Shown here one piece after another: positions 20,431 through 31,440 of a stretch of 64,000 nucleotides of DNA. This DNA comes from Vreelandella lionensis (GTDB lineage Bacteria; Pseudomonadota; Gammaproteobacteria; Pseudomonadales; Halomonadaceae), in the NCBI RefSeq assembly GCF_002087295.1, contig NZ_MWVI01000097.1, positions 93,578 to 157,577 on the forward strand. Direction: 5' to 3'. A program made the position numbers and the translations under genes. The stretch's first letter is position 1. Each line of letters begins with the position of its first letter. The notes below the pieces were generated by a model that was not told the origin of the DNA, did not search any database, and was given only the letters and a program-made list of their open reading frames with translations.

Positions 20431-22136
20431 TTAAAATTCTTCCCACTCTTCGTGGTGCTGCTGGGCAGTTGCTCGACGATTCGGCGGTAAAGCCGTTGAC
20501 TGAGCAGCAGACGCCTTAGGAACCGACGTGTGCGATGCTGATACACGCGTAGGTAACGCATGTGATGCCTGCTGAGCACTTAGCACCTGAAAGACCGCGA
20601 CCGCCTCTTCTAAGCGATTTGCTTGCTCTTCTAGTGAAGCGGCCGCTGCGGTTGCCTGCTGGACTAACGCGGCATTTTGCTGAGTCACCTGGTCCATTTG
20701 CCCCACTGCCTGACTCACCTGCTCAATACCGTCGCTCTGCTCTTGGGACGCCGCTGAAATCTCATCCATGATATCTGTAACCCGGCGCACCGCGGTGACG
20801 ACTTCCGTCATTGTCTGGCCCGCCTTTTCTACCAGAGATGAACCCTGGTTGATCTGACTAACAGACGCCTCAATCAGCGTTTTAATCTCTTTTGCCGCAT
20901 CCGCACTGCGGCTAGCGAGGTTACGCACTTCCCCGGCCACCACCGCAAACCCGCGCCCTTGCTCGCCAGCCCGCGCTGCCTCAACCGAAGCATTCAGTGC
21001 CAGAATATTGGTCTGAAACGCGATGGAATCGATCACATTAGTGATATCTGCCACTTTTTGAGAGCTGGTGGAGATACCGTGCATGGTTTGCACCACTTGT
21101 TCAACGACTTGACCACCCTGCTCTGCTGTGGTGGAAGCATCAGCGGCTAGCGTACTGGCCTGTCGAGCGTTGTCAGCATTCTGTTTCACGGTGGCTGTCA
21201 TCTGCTCCATACTGGCCGCCGTTTGCTCAATGGACGCTGCCTGCTGCTCAGTACGCGATGAAAGATCAGCATTGCCGCTGGCGATTTCTCGGGTGCCGTG
21301 GTGAATCTCTCGACTCCCCTCGCGCACGCGTGCCACCGTTGCGCTAAGGTTTTGCTGCATGGTGGCCATAGCCGAAAATAAACGGCCAATTTCGTTTTTA
21401 CCGGCCTCTGGCAGCGGCTGCGTTAAGTCTGCCTCGGCAATGCGATCAAGCCGCTGAACGGCATTGTTAAGTGGCGCAATGACTGTGCGGCGTAAACCGA
21501 TATAAATGGCCAGCGTCACTATCAGCGCAAGGCCTACCGCTAGCGCGTTGATTAAGGTAAACAGCTCTCCCTGAGACTCAGCATCCACACGGATTGTATC
21601 AACACGACCAAAACCATATAATCGACGAAGGTATTAACACTTTCGGAGAGTGCGCTTAGTGGCTCGGCCAGTTCGCCTCGTAGCTGGTTAAACGTATTGA
21701 TATCCATGAACTCAAAGCTAGCGTGTTGCTGCTTTACCAGATCAAGCACAGCGCGGAAGTTTTCATCGACAGCGCTTCCCAAAACTTCACCCTGTGCTGT
21801 ACGCGGCGCGGCCAGATACTTCTCAAAGCGACGCTCGGCCCGTTCGATACGATTTGCCGCCATCTCTACCTGCTCATTAGATTGGCGAGTCTGCCCCACC
21901 ATCAGTAAATTAGAGGCAGTCTCCATGGCTAGCATGGCTTGGTTGAGCAGAGAATCGGCGCGGTTCAGCTCGTTAAGCTGTTCATTTCCAATAAGATTCA
22001 GCGTCGCTAAGTTACTCTGAGCATTACGGTCAGCCACGACGCCAAGCCCAGCCACAACCAACATCAGCGTGACGAGGCAGGTTAGCGCCGTTACCACGGT
22101 CGAATGAATACTTAAATTGCGCAGTAAACGCGTCAT
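20431..22136 (-). CDS. Methyl-accepting chemotaxis protein, Tsr/Tar type (MCP1; frame break)
   Basis: Transmembrane chemoreceptor of about 570 residues after joining a break near 21590. It has an N-terminal helix (residues about 12-32), a periplasmic four-helix-bundle-like sensor domain (about 35-185), and a second helix joined at the break. A HAMP domain ([27 protein letters not shown]) leads into the signalling hairpin with the highly conserved tip [37 protein letters not shown]. It ends in EEWEEF, an xWxxF-type tether for CheR and CheB. ATG at 22136 is chosen for the GGGAAG ribosome site. The ligand is unknown. It lies 17 bp after cheB. Confidence 0.93.
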
Positions 22137-22153
22137 TGTTATGGCTTCCCTTA

Positions 22154-23254
22154 TTAATGCATGAACCAAGAAGGGTTTGACACTTCTTGGTACTTAAACG
22201 CGCTGCGCGCGCCCTGAGCAGCAACCAGCGCCATAAGACGCGACGGTATATCGTCGAGTGCAACGACCTCGACTGCTCCCCCAACGGCAATCGCCTCTCG
22301 CGGCATACCAAAAACCACACAGGTCTCTTCATTTTGTGCGATCGTCGGCGCACCTGCTTGACGCATTTCTAATAGGCCTGCCGCGCCATCTTTTCCCATA
22401 CCGGTCAGAATGACGCCGATGGCGTTTTTGCCAGCATGCTTAGAAGCGGAGTGAAACAACACATCTACCGAGGGGCGATGGCGGTTAACCGGCGGTCCAT
22501 CGTTTAGGCGGGCTACGTAGTTGGCGCCACTGCGGGCAAGCTCTAAGTGCTGGTCGCCAGGGGCAATATAGGCATGGCCTGGCAGAACCCGCTCACCGTC
22601 CGTGGCTTCCTTGACGGTAATACGACACAGTCGATCCAGGCGTTCTGCAAAAGAGCGCGTGAAGCCACCGGGCATATGCTGGGTAATTAAAATGGCAGGC
22701 GCATTGGCAGGTAAAGGTTCTAATACGGCACGGATTGCTTCAGTGCCGCCAGTAGAAGCACCAATAATAATGAGCTTCTCGCTGGATATCATGGGTGCTT
22801 TAAGCTGAGTGGGCGGCGGCGTGTTTTTATGGCGTGCCTGACGCGGACGCGAACGAGCTGCAGCACGCAATTTTTCAGCAATTTCGTTGGCGGACTCCAT
22901 CATACCGCTGCGAATACCCAGGCTTGGCTTCGCTACAAAATCCAGCGCACCGAGCTCCAGGGCGCGCAGGGTAATTTCAGAGCCGCTTTGGGTTAGCGAC
23001 GACACCATCAGCACCGGCATAGGGCGCAATCGCATCAGCCGCTCAAGAAAATCGAGGCCGTCCATCCTCGGCATCTCGACATCAAGCGTCAGTACATCTG
23101 GGTTATGCTGCTTGATCAGATCTCGGGCAGCGATGGGGTCAGGCGCAACGGCGACAACTTCCATGTCTGGCTGTGAGTTAATGATTTCGGTCAGCAAATC
23201 ACGAATCAGCGCCGAGTCATCGACGCACAACACTTTGATCTTGGCAGCGCTCAA
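22154..23254 (-). CDS. cheB: Chemotaxis methylesterase/glutamine deamidase CheB
   Basis: Removes methyl groups from receptors and deamidates receptor glutamines to adapt signalling. An N-terminal receiver domain (CVDDSALIR; phospho-Asp in [12 protein letters not shown]) is linked to the C-terminal esterase domain. The catalytic triad is visible as Ser ([10 protein letters not shown]), His ([10 protein letters not shown]) and Asp (GMGKDGAAG). The length is 366 residues, typical of the family. The gene is intact. It sits between cheR and a receptor gene, so adaptation enzymes and receptors are co-expressed. Confidence 0.97.
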   Translation of the reverse strand: MSAAKIKVLCVDDSALIRDLLTEIINSQPDMEVVAVAPDPIAARDLIKQHNPDVLTLDVEMPRMDGLDFLERLMRLRPMPVLMVSSLTQSGSEITLRALELGALDFVAKPSLGIRSGMMESANEIAEKLRAAARSRPRQARHKNTPPPTQLKAPMISSEKLIIIGASTGGTEAIRAVLEPLPANAPAILITQHMPGGFTRSFAERLDRLCRITVKEATDGERVLPGHAYIAPGDQHLELARSGANYVARLNDGPPVNRHRPSVDVLFHSASKHAGKNAIGVILTGMGKDGAAGLLEMRQAGAPTIAQNEETCVVFGMPREAIAVGGAVEVVALDDIPSRLMALVAAQGARSAFKYQEVSNPSWFMH

Positions 23255-23338
23255 AGCACGCCTCCTCTTACGGTATCCACCGCGGCATCACTCCCTGCTG
23301 GCAAACGCCCTCGTCGGAGCTTAGCTCACGTTTATTGT

Positions 23339-24211
23339 TCACTTATTCGCGAGGGTATAAACCGTTTGCCCGCGCAACTTAAACGCATCGCTGATATACG
23401 AGAAGTTTTCGGAGTGTCCCGCAAATAGCAGACCATCCTGTTTCATCAGCGGCGCAAACCGCTTCAAAAGCTTAGCTAGCGTCTCTTTGTCGAAATAAAT
23501 CATGATATTACGACAAAATATCGCATCAAAAGGGCCTTTGATAGGCCACTGAGGGGCCAGCAAGTTCAGTGGCATAAACTCAACAAGTGCCGAGACTTCT
23601 GGGCGCACGCGGGCAAGCCCGATGTGATTGCCGGTACCTTTTTGAAAGAACCGCTTCACTCGAGCTTCGTCCAGTTTGCCGCACTTGTTCCTGGGGGTAA
23701 ATCCCCTGACGTGCTTTCGCCAGTGCATCGGTATCAATGTCGGTAGCAATCACTTTGGCTTGGGAGGCTTTCGCGCCAAGTGTCTCTAGCAGCGTCATAG
23801 CAATCGAGTAGGGCTCTTCCCCTGTCGAAGCGGCTGAACACCAGATCGTTACCGGATCTTGCTTATGCCTAATATGTTCCGACAATAATGGGAAGTGATG
23901 CGATTCACGAAAAAAGCAGTTAGATTGGTAGTCAAGGCGTTGGTAAACGCCTCCCACTCTTTCGCGTCGGGTTGACGCTCCAGCCGCGACAGGTAGTCAG
24001 TAAAGCGCGTCATGCCATGATGGCGCAGCAGCTTAGCTAAGCGGCTATAAACCATTTCGCGCTTATGCTCAGCTAATACAATACCAGCGCGCTGGTAAAT
24101 CAGCTCTCGAATGCGCGCAAAATCAGCATCGGTCAGCACCAGATCTCGTTCGATCTGCCCACTAGACGTCCACTGGCCAGCGTCAACTCCCCGTTCGCGT
24201 TGGTCTGTCAA
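23339..24211 (-). CDS. cheR: Chemotaxis protein methyltransferase CheR (two frame breaks)
   Basis: SAM-dependent methylase of receptor glutamates. The N-terminal helical domain ([36 protein letters not shown]) precedes the SAM domain. That domain has [16 protein letters not shown] (SAM motif), [17 protein letters not shown], and the C-terminal [17 protein letters not shown] and GHSENF motifs. Breaks near 23910 (after LTAFF) and near 23690 (after YPQEQV) divide it. The start is uncertain: TTG at 24211 overlaps the upstream receptor's TGA (TTGA), and GTG at 24223 is open too. The reconstructed length is near 290 residues. The upstream receptor ends in EEWEEF, which should bind this enzyme. Confidence 0.93.
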
Positions 24212-26388
24212 AACTCTTCCCACTCCTCTACAGAGGCCATTTGCCGTTTCTTAGTCGGCACAGGCGATGTGGCACTGCTGTTATGTGCAGACCCCGCTGG
24301 CAACACATTTGCCTTTGGAGTTGCGGTCGCAGGCGGCTGCAAGCCAGTGGCCGCTAGCGGGCTTTGGTTAAGTCGAAACGCTTCAACGGAAAGCGACAAC
24401 AGTCCTGCTTGTTGCTCTAGGGCAACAGCTGCCCGTGCAGTTTCTTGAACGCGCAGAGCATTTTGCTGTGTTGCTTGATCCATTTCCGCAACGGCTTGGT
24501 TGACTTACGGAATACCGCTGCTTTGTTCCGCAGAAGCCGCCGAGATGTCGTGCATAATATGAGTAACGCTGCGTGCCGGCTTCGGCAACCTCACTAATCG
24601 CTGCCTCAGCTTTTTCGACTAAGCCAGCGCCTACGCTCACTTCCTGGCTCGAATCGTCAATAAGTGTGCGAATTTCCTGCGCTGCTCCAGCACTACGCCC
24701 AGCAAGCTTACGCACCTCTTCGGCTACCACAGCGAAGCCACGACCATGCTCTCCCGCCCTGGCTGCCTCCACTGAGGCATTCAGAGCCAAGATGTTGGTC
24801 TGAAATGCAATCGAATCGATGACATTGATAATGTCAGTCATTTTTTGCGAGCTTTGTGTAATTCGCTGCATATTAGCGACCAGCTGTGTCATCAATTCGC
24901 CGGTTTGTGTAACCATGGTTGCATTGTTATCGGCCAGTCGGCGCGCTTCTTGAGCGTTATCGCTATTTTGCTTAACCGTGGTTGTCATCTCTTCCATACT
25001 GGAGGCAGTTTGCTGCAGCGAAGCTGCCTGCTGTTCAGTTCGCGTGGAGAGTGCTTCGTTGCCACTGGCAATGTCTTTAGCTGCTGGGGTGACTACGTCA
25101 ATGCCACTTTTTACATCACTAATGATGTTGCTCAGGCTTTTACGCATGGTGTTGAGAGAGTCCATCAACTGTCCAATTTCATCCCGGCGTTTGGGCGGTA
25201 CATGTGCCGCTAAATTGCCGCCTGCGATTTGCAACGTAAAACGTGACGCGCGCTTCAGTGGCGTAATAATAGAGCGCAGCGTTAGTACACTAATCAGTAC
25301 CAGTAACAATAATCCTGCGCCTAATACACCAGCTTGTACGCTAAGCATGGCGGTTTGACCACGCTCGGCCTCTGCTGCCATTGCCTCCGCTGCTTCCTGC
25401 TTTTGAGCGATCAGTTGATTGACCATAGCGGTAGCTCCCGACCCTCCTCGTTCATCACACTGATAACAGCATCCAGGCCGGTGAACGCTTGGTAAGTCTC
25501 TTCAGCCTGTAGCACGCTAGCCGCTTGGTTCATGCCTTCAGACAAAAAAGCTTGTAGCTGCTCGTTGAACGAAGTGGCCAACGGCGTCGTATTCACATCG
25601 CGACTGAAGTACGCCTGCCAGATATCAACGATTTGTGTAGCACTTCCCTCTATCGCTTCCCCCATCTCGAAACGCTGGTTAATCAGCTCCATGCGCTCAG
25701 GCTCAATCAGTGCCTGACGTGTTTGCGCAATCGTTTGATCAATTTGCTGAAGGCGAATGACAACCCTTAAGCCATCGTTATTTAGCTCACCCAATCGTTC
25801 GCCTGCCACATTAAGGCCATAAAGCCCCACGCCACCGCTCGCTACTAGCAGGGCCCCTGCCACGACCACCATGCCAACTAATTTGGCACGTATTGTGTCG
25901 AGCCGAATACGCTTAATGCGCTGTAACAAGCCCTTTTGGCGCACGCGCCCTTTATCCAAGTAGAGGCGCTTATTGCGCCCTTCTCGTATCTCTGCATAAC
26001 GCTGTTCAGCCTGAGCAATCGCCTTGCGGGTCGCTTGCACCCGCACAGAGGTGTAACCAATTACTTGGTCGTTCTCTACAATCGGTGTGACGCTGGCGTC
26101 TACCCAGTAGTGGTCTCCATTCTTACAGCGATTTTTCACCAGCCCTCGGCCGGGCTCCCCCGTCTGAACGGTTTTCCAGAGGTTCTCAAACGCAGGCGAC
26201 GGCATATCTGGATGACGTATTAGGTTATGAGGCGCTCCTATCAGCTCTTCATGCTGATAGCCGCTAATCTCGATAAATGCTGGATTTGCGTAGGTTATAC
26301 GCCCTTTTAGATCAGTACGCGAAACGAGAAAATCGTCTTGTTTCAGCTCAACTTCCCGTTGAGTCACTGGCTGGTTATTACGCATCAT
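24208..26388 (-). CDS. PAS-containing methyl-accepting chemotaxis protein, Aer-like (MCP2; breaks and in-frame stop)
   Basis: Receptor with an N-terminal cytoplasmic PAS domain ([24 protein letters not shown]... to about residue 120), as in the redox sensor Aer. Unlike Aer it then has a membrane helix ([23 protein letters not shown], about 170), a periplasmic helical sensor region, a second helix, HAMP and the signalling hairpin. Breaks lie near 25428 and 24580. An in-frame TAA at 24504-24506 takes the place of a normally conserved CAA (Gln) in the hairpin. The C-terminus EEWEEF is intact beyond these breaks, so sequence error is likely. Energy or redox taxis is an inference from the PAS domain. 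Confidence 0.9.
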
Positions 26389-26460
26389 GCTGCCTTATTG
26401 TTTATGTTTTAACGCGGTAATAGTTTGGTTCATTCCATGGCCAGAGCAGAGAGCGCTGAG

Positions 26461-27768
26461 TTAGAATTCTTCCCACTCTTCGGTCAGCGCTTGTGTTTTC
26501 GTGGCCGGTAGTCGCTGCGTTGTCGTTGGCGAGTGCGAAGGGGCGCTGATTACACGTTTTTGTGTGTCGGGCTGCCCACCACCTGCTACACGGAACCGTT
26601 CCACGGCTTCACGCAGGCGTGCTGCCTCGCTCTCTAGCTCATTGGCGCTACGCGCGGCTTGCTGCACCAGCTGAGCATTCTGCTGAACGACTTGATCCAT
26701 TTGCGCAACCGCTTGGTTAACTTGGCCAATACCGTTGCTCTGCTCTTCCGAAGCGGAGGCAATCTCATCCATGATGTCGCTAACGCGCTGTACCGCCGCG
26801 ACGAGATCCTGCATGGTTTGGCCCGCCTGGTTCACGCGATGTGTACCAGCGTCTACTTTACCGAGCGACGCATCAATCAGCGTACGAATCTCTTTGGCAG
26901 CATTGGCACTGCGGCTGGCAAGGCTGCGAACTTCTTGTGCTACCACGGCAAAGCCCTTGCCATGCTCGCCCGCACGCGCCGCCTCTACAGAAGCGTTAAG
27001 CGCTAAGATATTGGTTTGGAAAGCGATATTGTCGATCAGGGTGATAATGTCAGCGACTTGATGAGAACTGGCGCTAATCTCCTGCATGATCTCAACAATG
27101 TTACTGACTTCTTCCCCACTGCGACGCGCCGTGAGCGTGGCATCACCTGCAAGCTGGCTCGCTTGGAGGGCATTATCGGCATTGTGACTTACAGTAGAAG
27201 CTAGCTGCTCCATGCTGGACGCCGTCTCTTCTAGCGATGAAGCCTGCTGTTCTGTGCGAGAGGAGAGGTCGTTGTTGCCGCTGGCAATGTGTTGGGAGCG
27301 CTCAAAAATCGTGGTGCCGCTACGCCTGACCACGCCAACAGTTTCCGACAAGGAACCTTGCATATGGGCCATCGCGCTATAGAGCTTGCCGATCTCATTG
27401 TTGCCAGGTGACTGGATCTGCTGATTGAGGTCACCCTGCGCCATGCGCTCAAAATAGCCGACCAGCCGATCCAGCGGGCGCAGTACGTCGGCCATGACGC
27501 CCCACACCACTACCACTACCGTTAAAACGGTCATGGCCACAACGCCGATCAATACCCAGCGGATGCGGGTGGCAAAGGAAGTAAAGGCCAACTGCTGGGC
27601 TTGTGGGTCGCTGGCACTTTGTACAATGGTCGCCCCGTGATGCCGCGCATACAGACCGATACCACAGGCAATGAGCACCAGCAGCGAGAAGGTGGCCCAT
27701 ACTAGCCCCCAACTCAGACGGACGGTCATATTACTCATCAGTTGACGTACTAGCTGTGTCACACGCAT
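26461..27768 (-). CDS. Methyl-accepting chemotaxis protein with a very short periplasmic loop (MCP3)
   Basis: Intact receptor of about 435 residues. Two membrane helices (about 18-40 and 70-95) enclose only some 30 periplasmic residues, too few for a four-helix ligand-binding bundle, so it may sense membrane or cytoplasmic signals (inference). HAMP (LRPLDRLVGYFERMAQGDLNQQI), the signalling hairpin and the EEWEEF tether follow. ATG at 27768 is assumed, with GGAG only two bases upstream; GTG at 27780 is the alternative. It follows cheW and precedes the PAS receptor, the position of tar in E. coli. Confidence 0.92.
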   Translation of the reverse strand: MRVTQLVRQLMSNMTVRLSWGLVWATFSLLVLIACGIGLYARHHGATIVQSASDPQAQQLAFTSFATRIRWVLIGVVAMTVLTVVVVVWGVMADVLRPLDRLVGYFERMAQGDLNQQIQSPGNNEIGKLYSAMAHMQGSLSETVGVVRRSGTTIFERSQHIASGNNDLSSRTEQQASSLEETASSMEQLASTVSHNADNALQASQLAGDATLTARRSGEEVSNIVEIMQEISASSHQVADIITLIDNIAFQTNILALNASVEAARAGEHGKGFAVVAQEVRSLASRSANAAKEIRTLIDASLGKVDAGTHRVNQAGQTMQDLVAAVQRVSDIMDEIASASEEQSNGIGQVNQAVAQMDQVVQQNAQLVQQAARSANELESEAARLREAVERFRVAGGGQPDTQKRVISAPSHSPTTTQRLPATKTQALTEEWEEF

Positions 27769-27870
27769 TTCTCCAAACACAACCGTACTAGCCAGCGCTA
27801 TCCATCGCGCCAGAGTGGGTTGTTTTTTGGCTCAAGATGGGCACGCCTCCCTGTGCCCCGTGGCAGGTCG

Positions 27871-28371
27871 TTAGCGGTTACTGGTGCTATCTACCAGCGC
27901 CATCTCTTCGCTCGTCAGCAGCTTATCGATATCGACCAGCACCAGCATTCGGTCAACCAGGCTACCGAGGCCACTTAGGAAATCAGAGGAGAGCGTTACG
28001 CCAAACTCTGGCGCAGGCTTGATTTGATCCGGCGTCAAGGTCATTACGTCAGAAACGCCATCTACCACGATACCTCCGATACGATCTGCCACGTTGACGA
28101 CGATCACCACAGTTTGCCCACCGTACTCAACGTTATCCAGGTGAAACTTAATGCGCAGATCCACAATCGGCACGATCACGCCACGCAGGTTCGTTACTCC
28201 CTTAATGAAGTCGGGTGCATTCGCAATACGTGTGACGTTTTCGTAACCACGAATTTCCTGCACCTTTAAGATATCAATGCCGTACTCTTCATCACCTAAA
28301 GAGAACACCAGGAACTCGCGATTTTCCGCTTCTGCTGCGGCTAGCACCGCCTCATTAGTTGCTTGACTCAT
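27871..28371 (-). CDS. cheW: Chemotaxis adaptor CheW
   Basis: Adaptor that couples receptors to CheA. The 166-residue protein has a CheW domain ([55 protein letters not shown]), including the receptor-binding NLRGxxxPxxDLR stretch. An N-terminal Ala/Glu-rich leader of about 17 residues precedes it. The gene is intact, 39 bp downstream of cheA and upstream of three receptor genes. Confidence 0.97.
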   Translation of the reverse strand: MSQATNEAVLAAAEAENREFLVFSLGDEEYGIDILKVQEIRGYENVTRIANAPDFIKGVTNLRGVIVPIVDLRIKFHLDNVEYGGQTVVIVVNVADRIGGIVVDGVSDVMTLTPDQIKPAPEFGVTLSSDFLSGLGSLVDRMLVLVDIDKLLTSEEMALVDSTSNR

Positions 28372-28410
28372 GACGGCTCAGCCTCCTTGTAATAAGAGAG
28401 ATCTGGTTGG

Positions 28411-30474
28411 TTAGCGGCTGTTTCCTGCTTCTTTTTTGGCACGGCTTAAGCGATGCAAGCCTGTGATATCCAGAATTAACGCAACACTGCCATCTCCCAA
28501 GATGGTAGCGGCCGATACCCCGGGCACTTTGCGGTAATTATCTTCGAGGTTTTTAACCACGACATGTTGCTGGCCAATCAATTCATCGACCAGCATGGCA
28601 TAGCGACGCCCTTCGCCCTGCACAATTACAGCGATGCGCTTAGTCGGGGTCCGTAATGGCGCTCTCCACATCGAGCACTTCATGAATGGCTATTACGGGC
28701 AGGTACTCATCGCGTACTTTTAGTACCACGTCGTCCCCTGCCATGGCATACATATCGCCTTTGGCGGGCTGCAGTGACTCAAGTACGGTAGAGAGCGGCA
28801 GAATAAAGGTTTCCTTTCCGACTTTAATCGACATACCGTCGAGAATTGCCAGAGTTAGCGGCAGCACGATACGTGTATTAGTGCCTTCACCTTTTTTCGA
28901 CTGGATCTCAACCCGGCCGCCCATGCCTTGAATATTCCGTTTGACAACATCCATGCCCACGCCACGTCCAGAGACATCGGTAACCTCTTTGGCAGTCGAG
29001 AAACCGGGGGCAAAAATCAGTTGAAAAACATCTTCATCCGACATGGTATCGGAGACGTTAAGACCATTCTCGCGGGCTTTCGCTAGCAGGCGATCACGAT
29101 CCATTCCGGCGCCGTCATCACGCACTTCAATCAAATATTGCCACCTTGATGCCGGGCAGACAGAACTAACTTACCCGTACGCGGCTTGCCCAGGGCTTCA
29201 CGCTCGTCGGGCATTTCAACACCGTGGTCCAGACTATTACGCACCAAGTGCGTTAGTGGGTCGTTGATACGCTCGACCAAGCTTTTATCAAGCTCTGTGG
29301 ATTTACCTTCGGTGATCAGTTCAATCTCTTTGCCTAGTTTGCCAGCGGTATCACGAACTACACGCGGAAAACGGCTAAATACGAACTCCATGGGGATAAT
29401 GCGAATCGACATGACCGCTTCCTGAAGATCGCGGGCATTACGCTGCAATAGGCTCATGCCATTCTGTAGCGAACTGTTGCCGACCGACTGGTCGCCAAGA
29501 TCACTCACTGTTTGGTCCAGCATCGACTGAGTGATGATCAGCTCGCCCACCAAGTTAATAATCTGGTCGACCTTATCCACGGACACCCGAATAGAGGAGG
29601 ACTCTGCTGCTGCCTTTTTCGGAGCCGCCTTCCCTGGTTTACTGCTAGCAGGCGTCTTACTGGCGTGTGCTGTTTTCGGCCACTGGCGCGGCTGGCTTCG
29701 CTTCTGCCGCAGAGGGCTCAGCCGGTGCGCTGGGTACAGGTGTTGCGGGCTCTGCTGCCGAAGCAGCCTCCTCCGCCGCTACCGTGGTGATTTCAATTTG
29801 TTTTGGCTCAATAATGAAGCACATTACGGCTTCAATATCATCGGCGCTGACGCCCCCTTTTAGGGTGACCTCATAACGCTTTTCATCCCCCGACTGGGAT
29901 TGAATATCGCCTAGCTGCTCTAACTCTTCTACCAGCAGCCCACGATCTTTATCGCCCACATTGAGAAGCGCCACTTTGAGGGTATGCTCGCTGGAGCTAG
30001 CGGCTGCCGATGCTTCTTTGTCGTCCTCTGCAGGCGCTGATTTTTGAGGGGCCGGTGCCGCCGCAGGGGCATCAAGTGTTTTGCCAATCTCTTCTTAGGG
30101 CAATTTGCTGCAGCGTTTGGCAGATACGCTCATACGCTTCTTGATTGGGTTCTTCCTCGTTGCGATAGGCATCGAGTTGCTCGTGCATGATGTCTTTGGC
30201 CTCTAAAAAGGTATCCACGAGGTCAGCACGCAGGGTGAGTTCCCCTTTGCGCGCGTGATCCAGCAGGTTTTCGAAAATATGCGTGGTTTTTTGTAGCACG
30301 CTAAAACCGAAGGTTCCTGCGCCACCTTTGATAGAGTGGGCTGCGCCGGAAGATAGCGTTCAACTGCTCGCTATCCGGATCATCGACATCCAGTTCCAAT
30401 AAGTGCTGCTCCATATCAGCGAGCAGATCTTCAGCCTCTTCAAAAAAGGTGTCAAAAAAATCCGCTATATCCAT
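28411..30474 (-). CDS. cheA: Chemotaxis histidine kinase CheA (about five frame breaks)
   Basis: Receptor-controlled kinase that phosphorylates CheY and CheB. Reconstructed at about 687 residues. The P1 HPt domain holds the phospho-His in AAHSIKGGAGTFGF. An Ala/Pro-rich linker flanks P2 (LLNVGDKDRGLLVEEL...). P3 dimerisation begins SIRVSVDKVDQIINLVGELII. The P4 ATPase has N box HLVRNSLDHGVE, G1 DDGAGMD and G2 GRGVGMDVV, and the C-terminal P5 is CheW-like. Breaks are near 30346, 30098, 29685, 29140 and 28655, yet all five domains remain readable. ATG at 30474 (MDIADFFDTFFEEAEDLL) matches the family start. It follows motB. Confidence 0.93.
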
Positions 30475-30519
30475 GCACCGCTCCACGTGAACGTCATATT
30501 TTTTTGTGACAAGCCGCGC

Positions 30520-31440
30520 TTACTGGTCGTCGTTGGCTTGTGGGGTGTTTTGTGGCACTAGCACTTCCGGTACCTCTTCCTCAGAAAACTGAGCATCAGG
30601 CGCTAGAATACCAGGGTTACGAATGGCTTCGGCAATTTCAGGTAAAAACACAACCACCTCAATACGTCGATGAACCGGATCAGTTGGCGCAGTGTCAGCC
30701 AACAACACACGATCAGCAAAGCCCGATACGCGCAACAATTGATCTGGATCAAGCCCGCCGGCAACAAGCTCTCGGCGCGAGGCGTTCGCTCGATCATTTG
30801 AGAGCTCCCAGTTGCTGTAGCCACGATATCCTCCAGCATACGGCACACTATCAGTATGCCCACTAATACTTAAATCGTTAGGCAACTCATTGAGAAGAGG
30901 AGCTATGGTGCGTAGCAAACTACGCATATAGGGAGCGACCTGATCACTACCAAGCTCAAACATGGGTCGCTGCTCGGTATCCAAGAGTTGGATCCGTAAC
31001 CCTTCACGGGTTAGATCAAAACGCATTTGGTTACGTAGTTCACGCAACTCGGGGTCGCGCTCAATCGCACGTTCAATGCGCTCCTGCAAATCATTAAAGA
31101 AGCGCCGTTCTTGAGCACTAGGGCGTGTATGCTGCATTACATCAATACGAGCGCGTTCACCATCACTATGAGTAGGATCAGGGCCACCACCAGGAATCAC
31201 GCTGGTACTACTTGACATGTCGCCGCCTGTAATTGCAGTAGCCAGGGGCGTACTGAAATCCTCCGCCACACCTCGGCGGGTCCCTTCGCTGGAGACACTC
31301 AAAATCCACATCACTAGGAATAGCGCCATCAACGCGGTCATAAAATCCGCTAGGGCAATCTTCCAAGCTCCCCCGTGGTGAGCATGGACGACTTTTTTAC
31401 GCCGAATAATGATCGGACGCTTATCCCCACCCTTTCTCAT
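30520..31440 (-). CDS. motB: Flagellar stator protein MotB
   Basis: Proton-channel and peptidoglycan-anchor subunit. The N-terminal basic segment (RRKKVVHAHHGGAWKIALADFMTALMALFLVMW) contains the membrane helix with the proton-binding Asp (ALADFMTA). The periplasmic part includes a plug/linker and an OmpA-like domain with ISGHTDSVPY, NWELSNDRANASRRELV and RVSGFADR. The length is 306 residues, as in E. coli. The gene is intact; its start overlaps the motA stop (ATGA). It is the MotB of the canonical motA-motB-cheA-cheW operon, distinct from motCD at 10252-11747. Confidence 0.97.
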   Translation of the reverse strand: MRKGGDKRPIIIRRKKVVHAHHGGAWKIALADFMTALMALFLVMWILSVSSEGTRRGVAEDFSTPLATAITGGDMSSSTSVIPGGGPDPTHSDGERARIDVMQHTRPSAQERRFFNDLQERIERAIERDPELRELRNQMRFDLTREGLRIQLLDTEQRPMFELGSDQVAPYMRSLLRTIAPLLNELPNDLSISGHTDSVPYAGGYRGYSNWELSNDRANASRRELVAGGLDPDQLLRVSGFADRVLLADTAPTDPVHRRIEVVVFLPEIAEAIRNPGILAPDAQFSEEEVPEVLVPQNTPQANDDQ

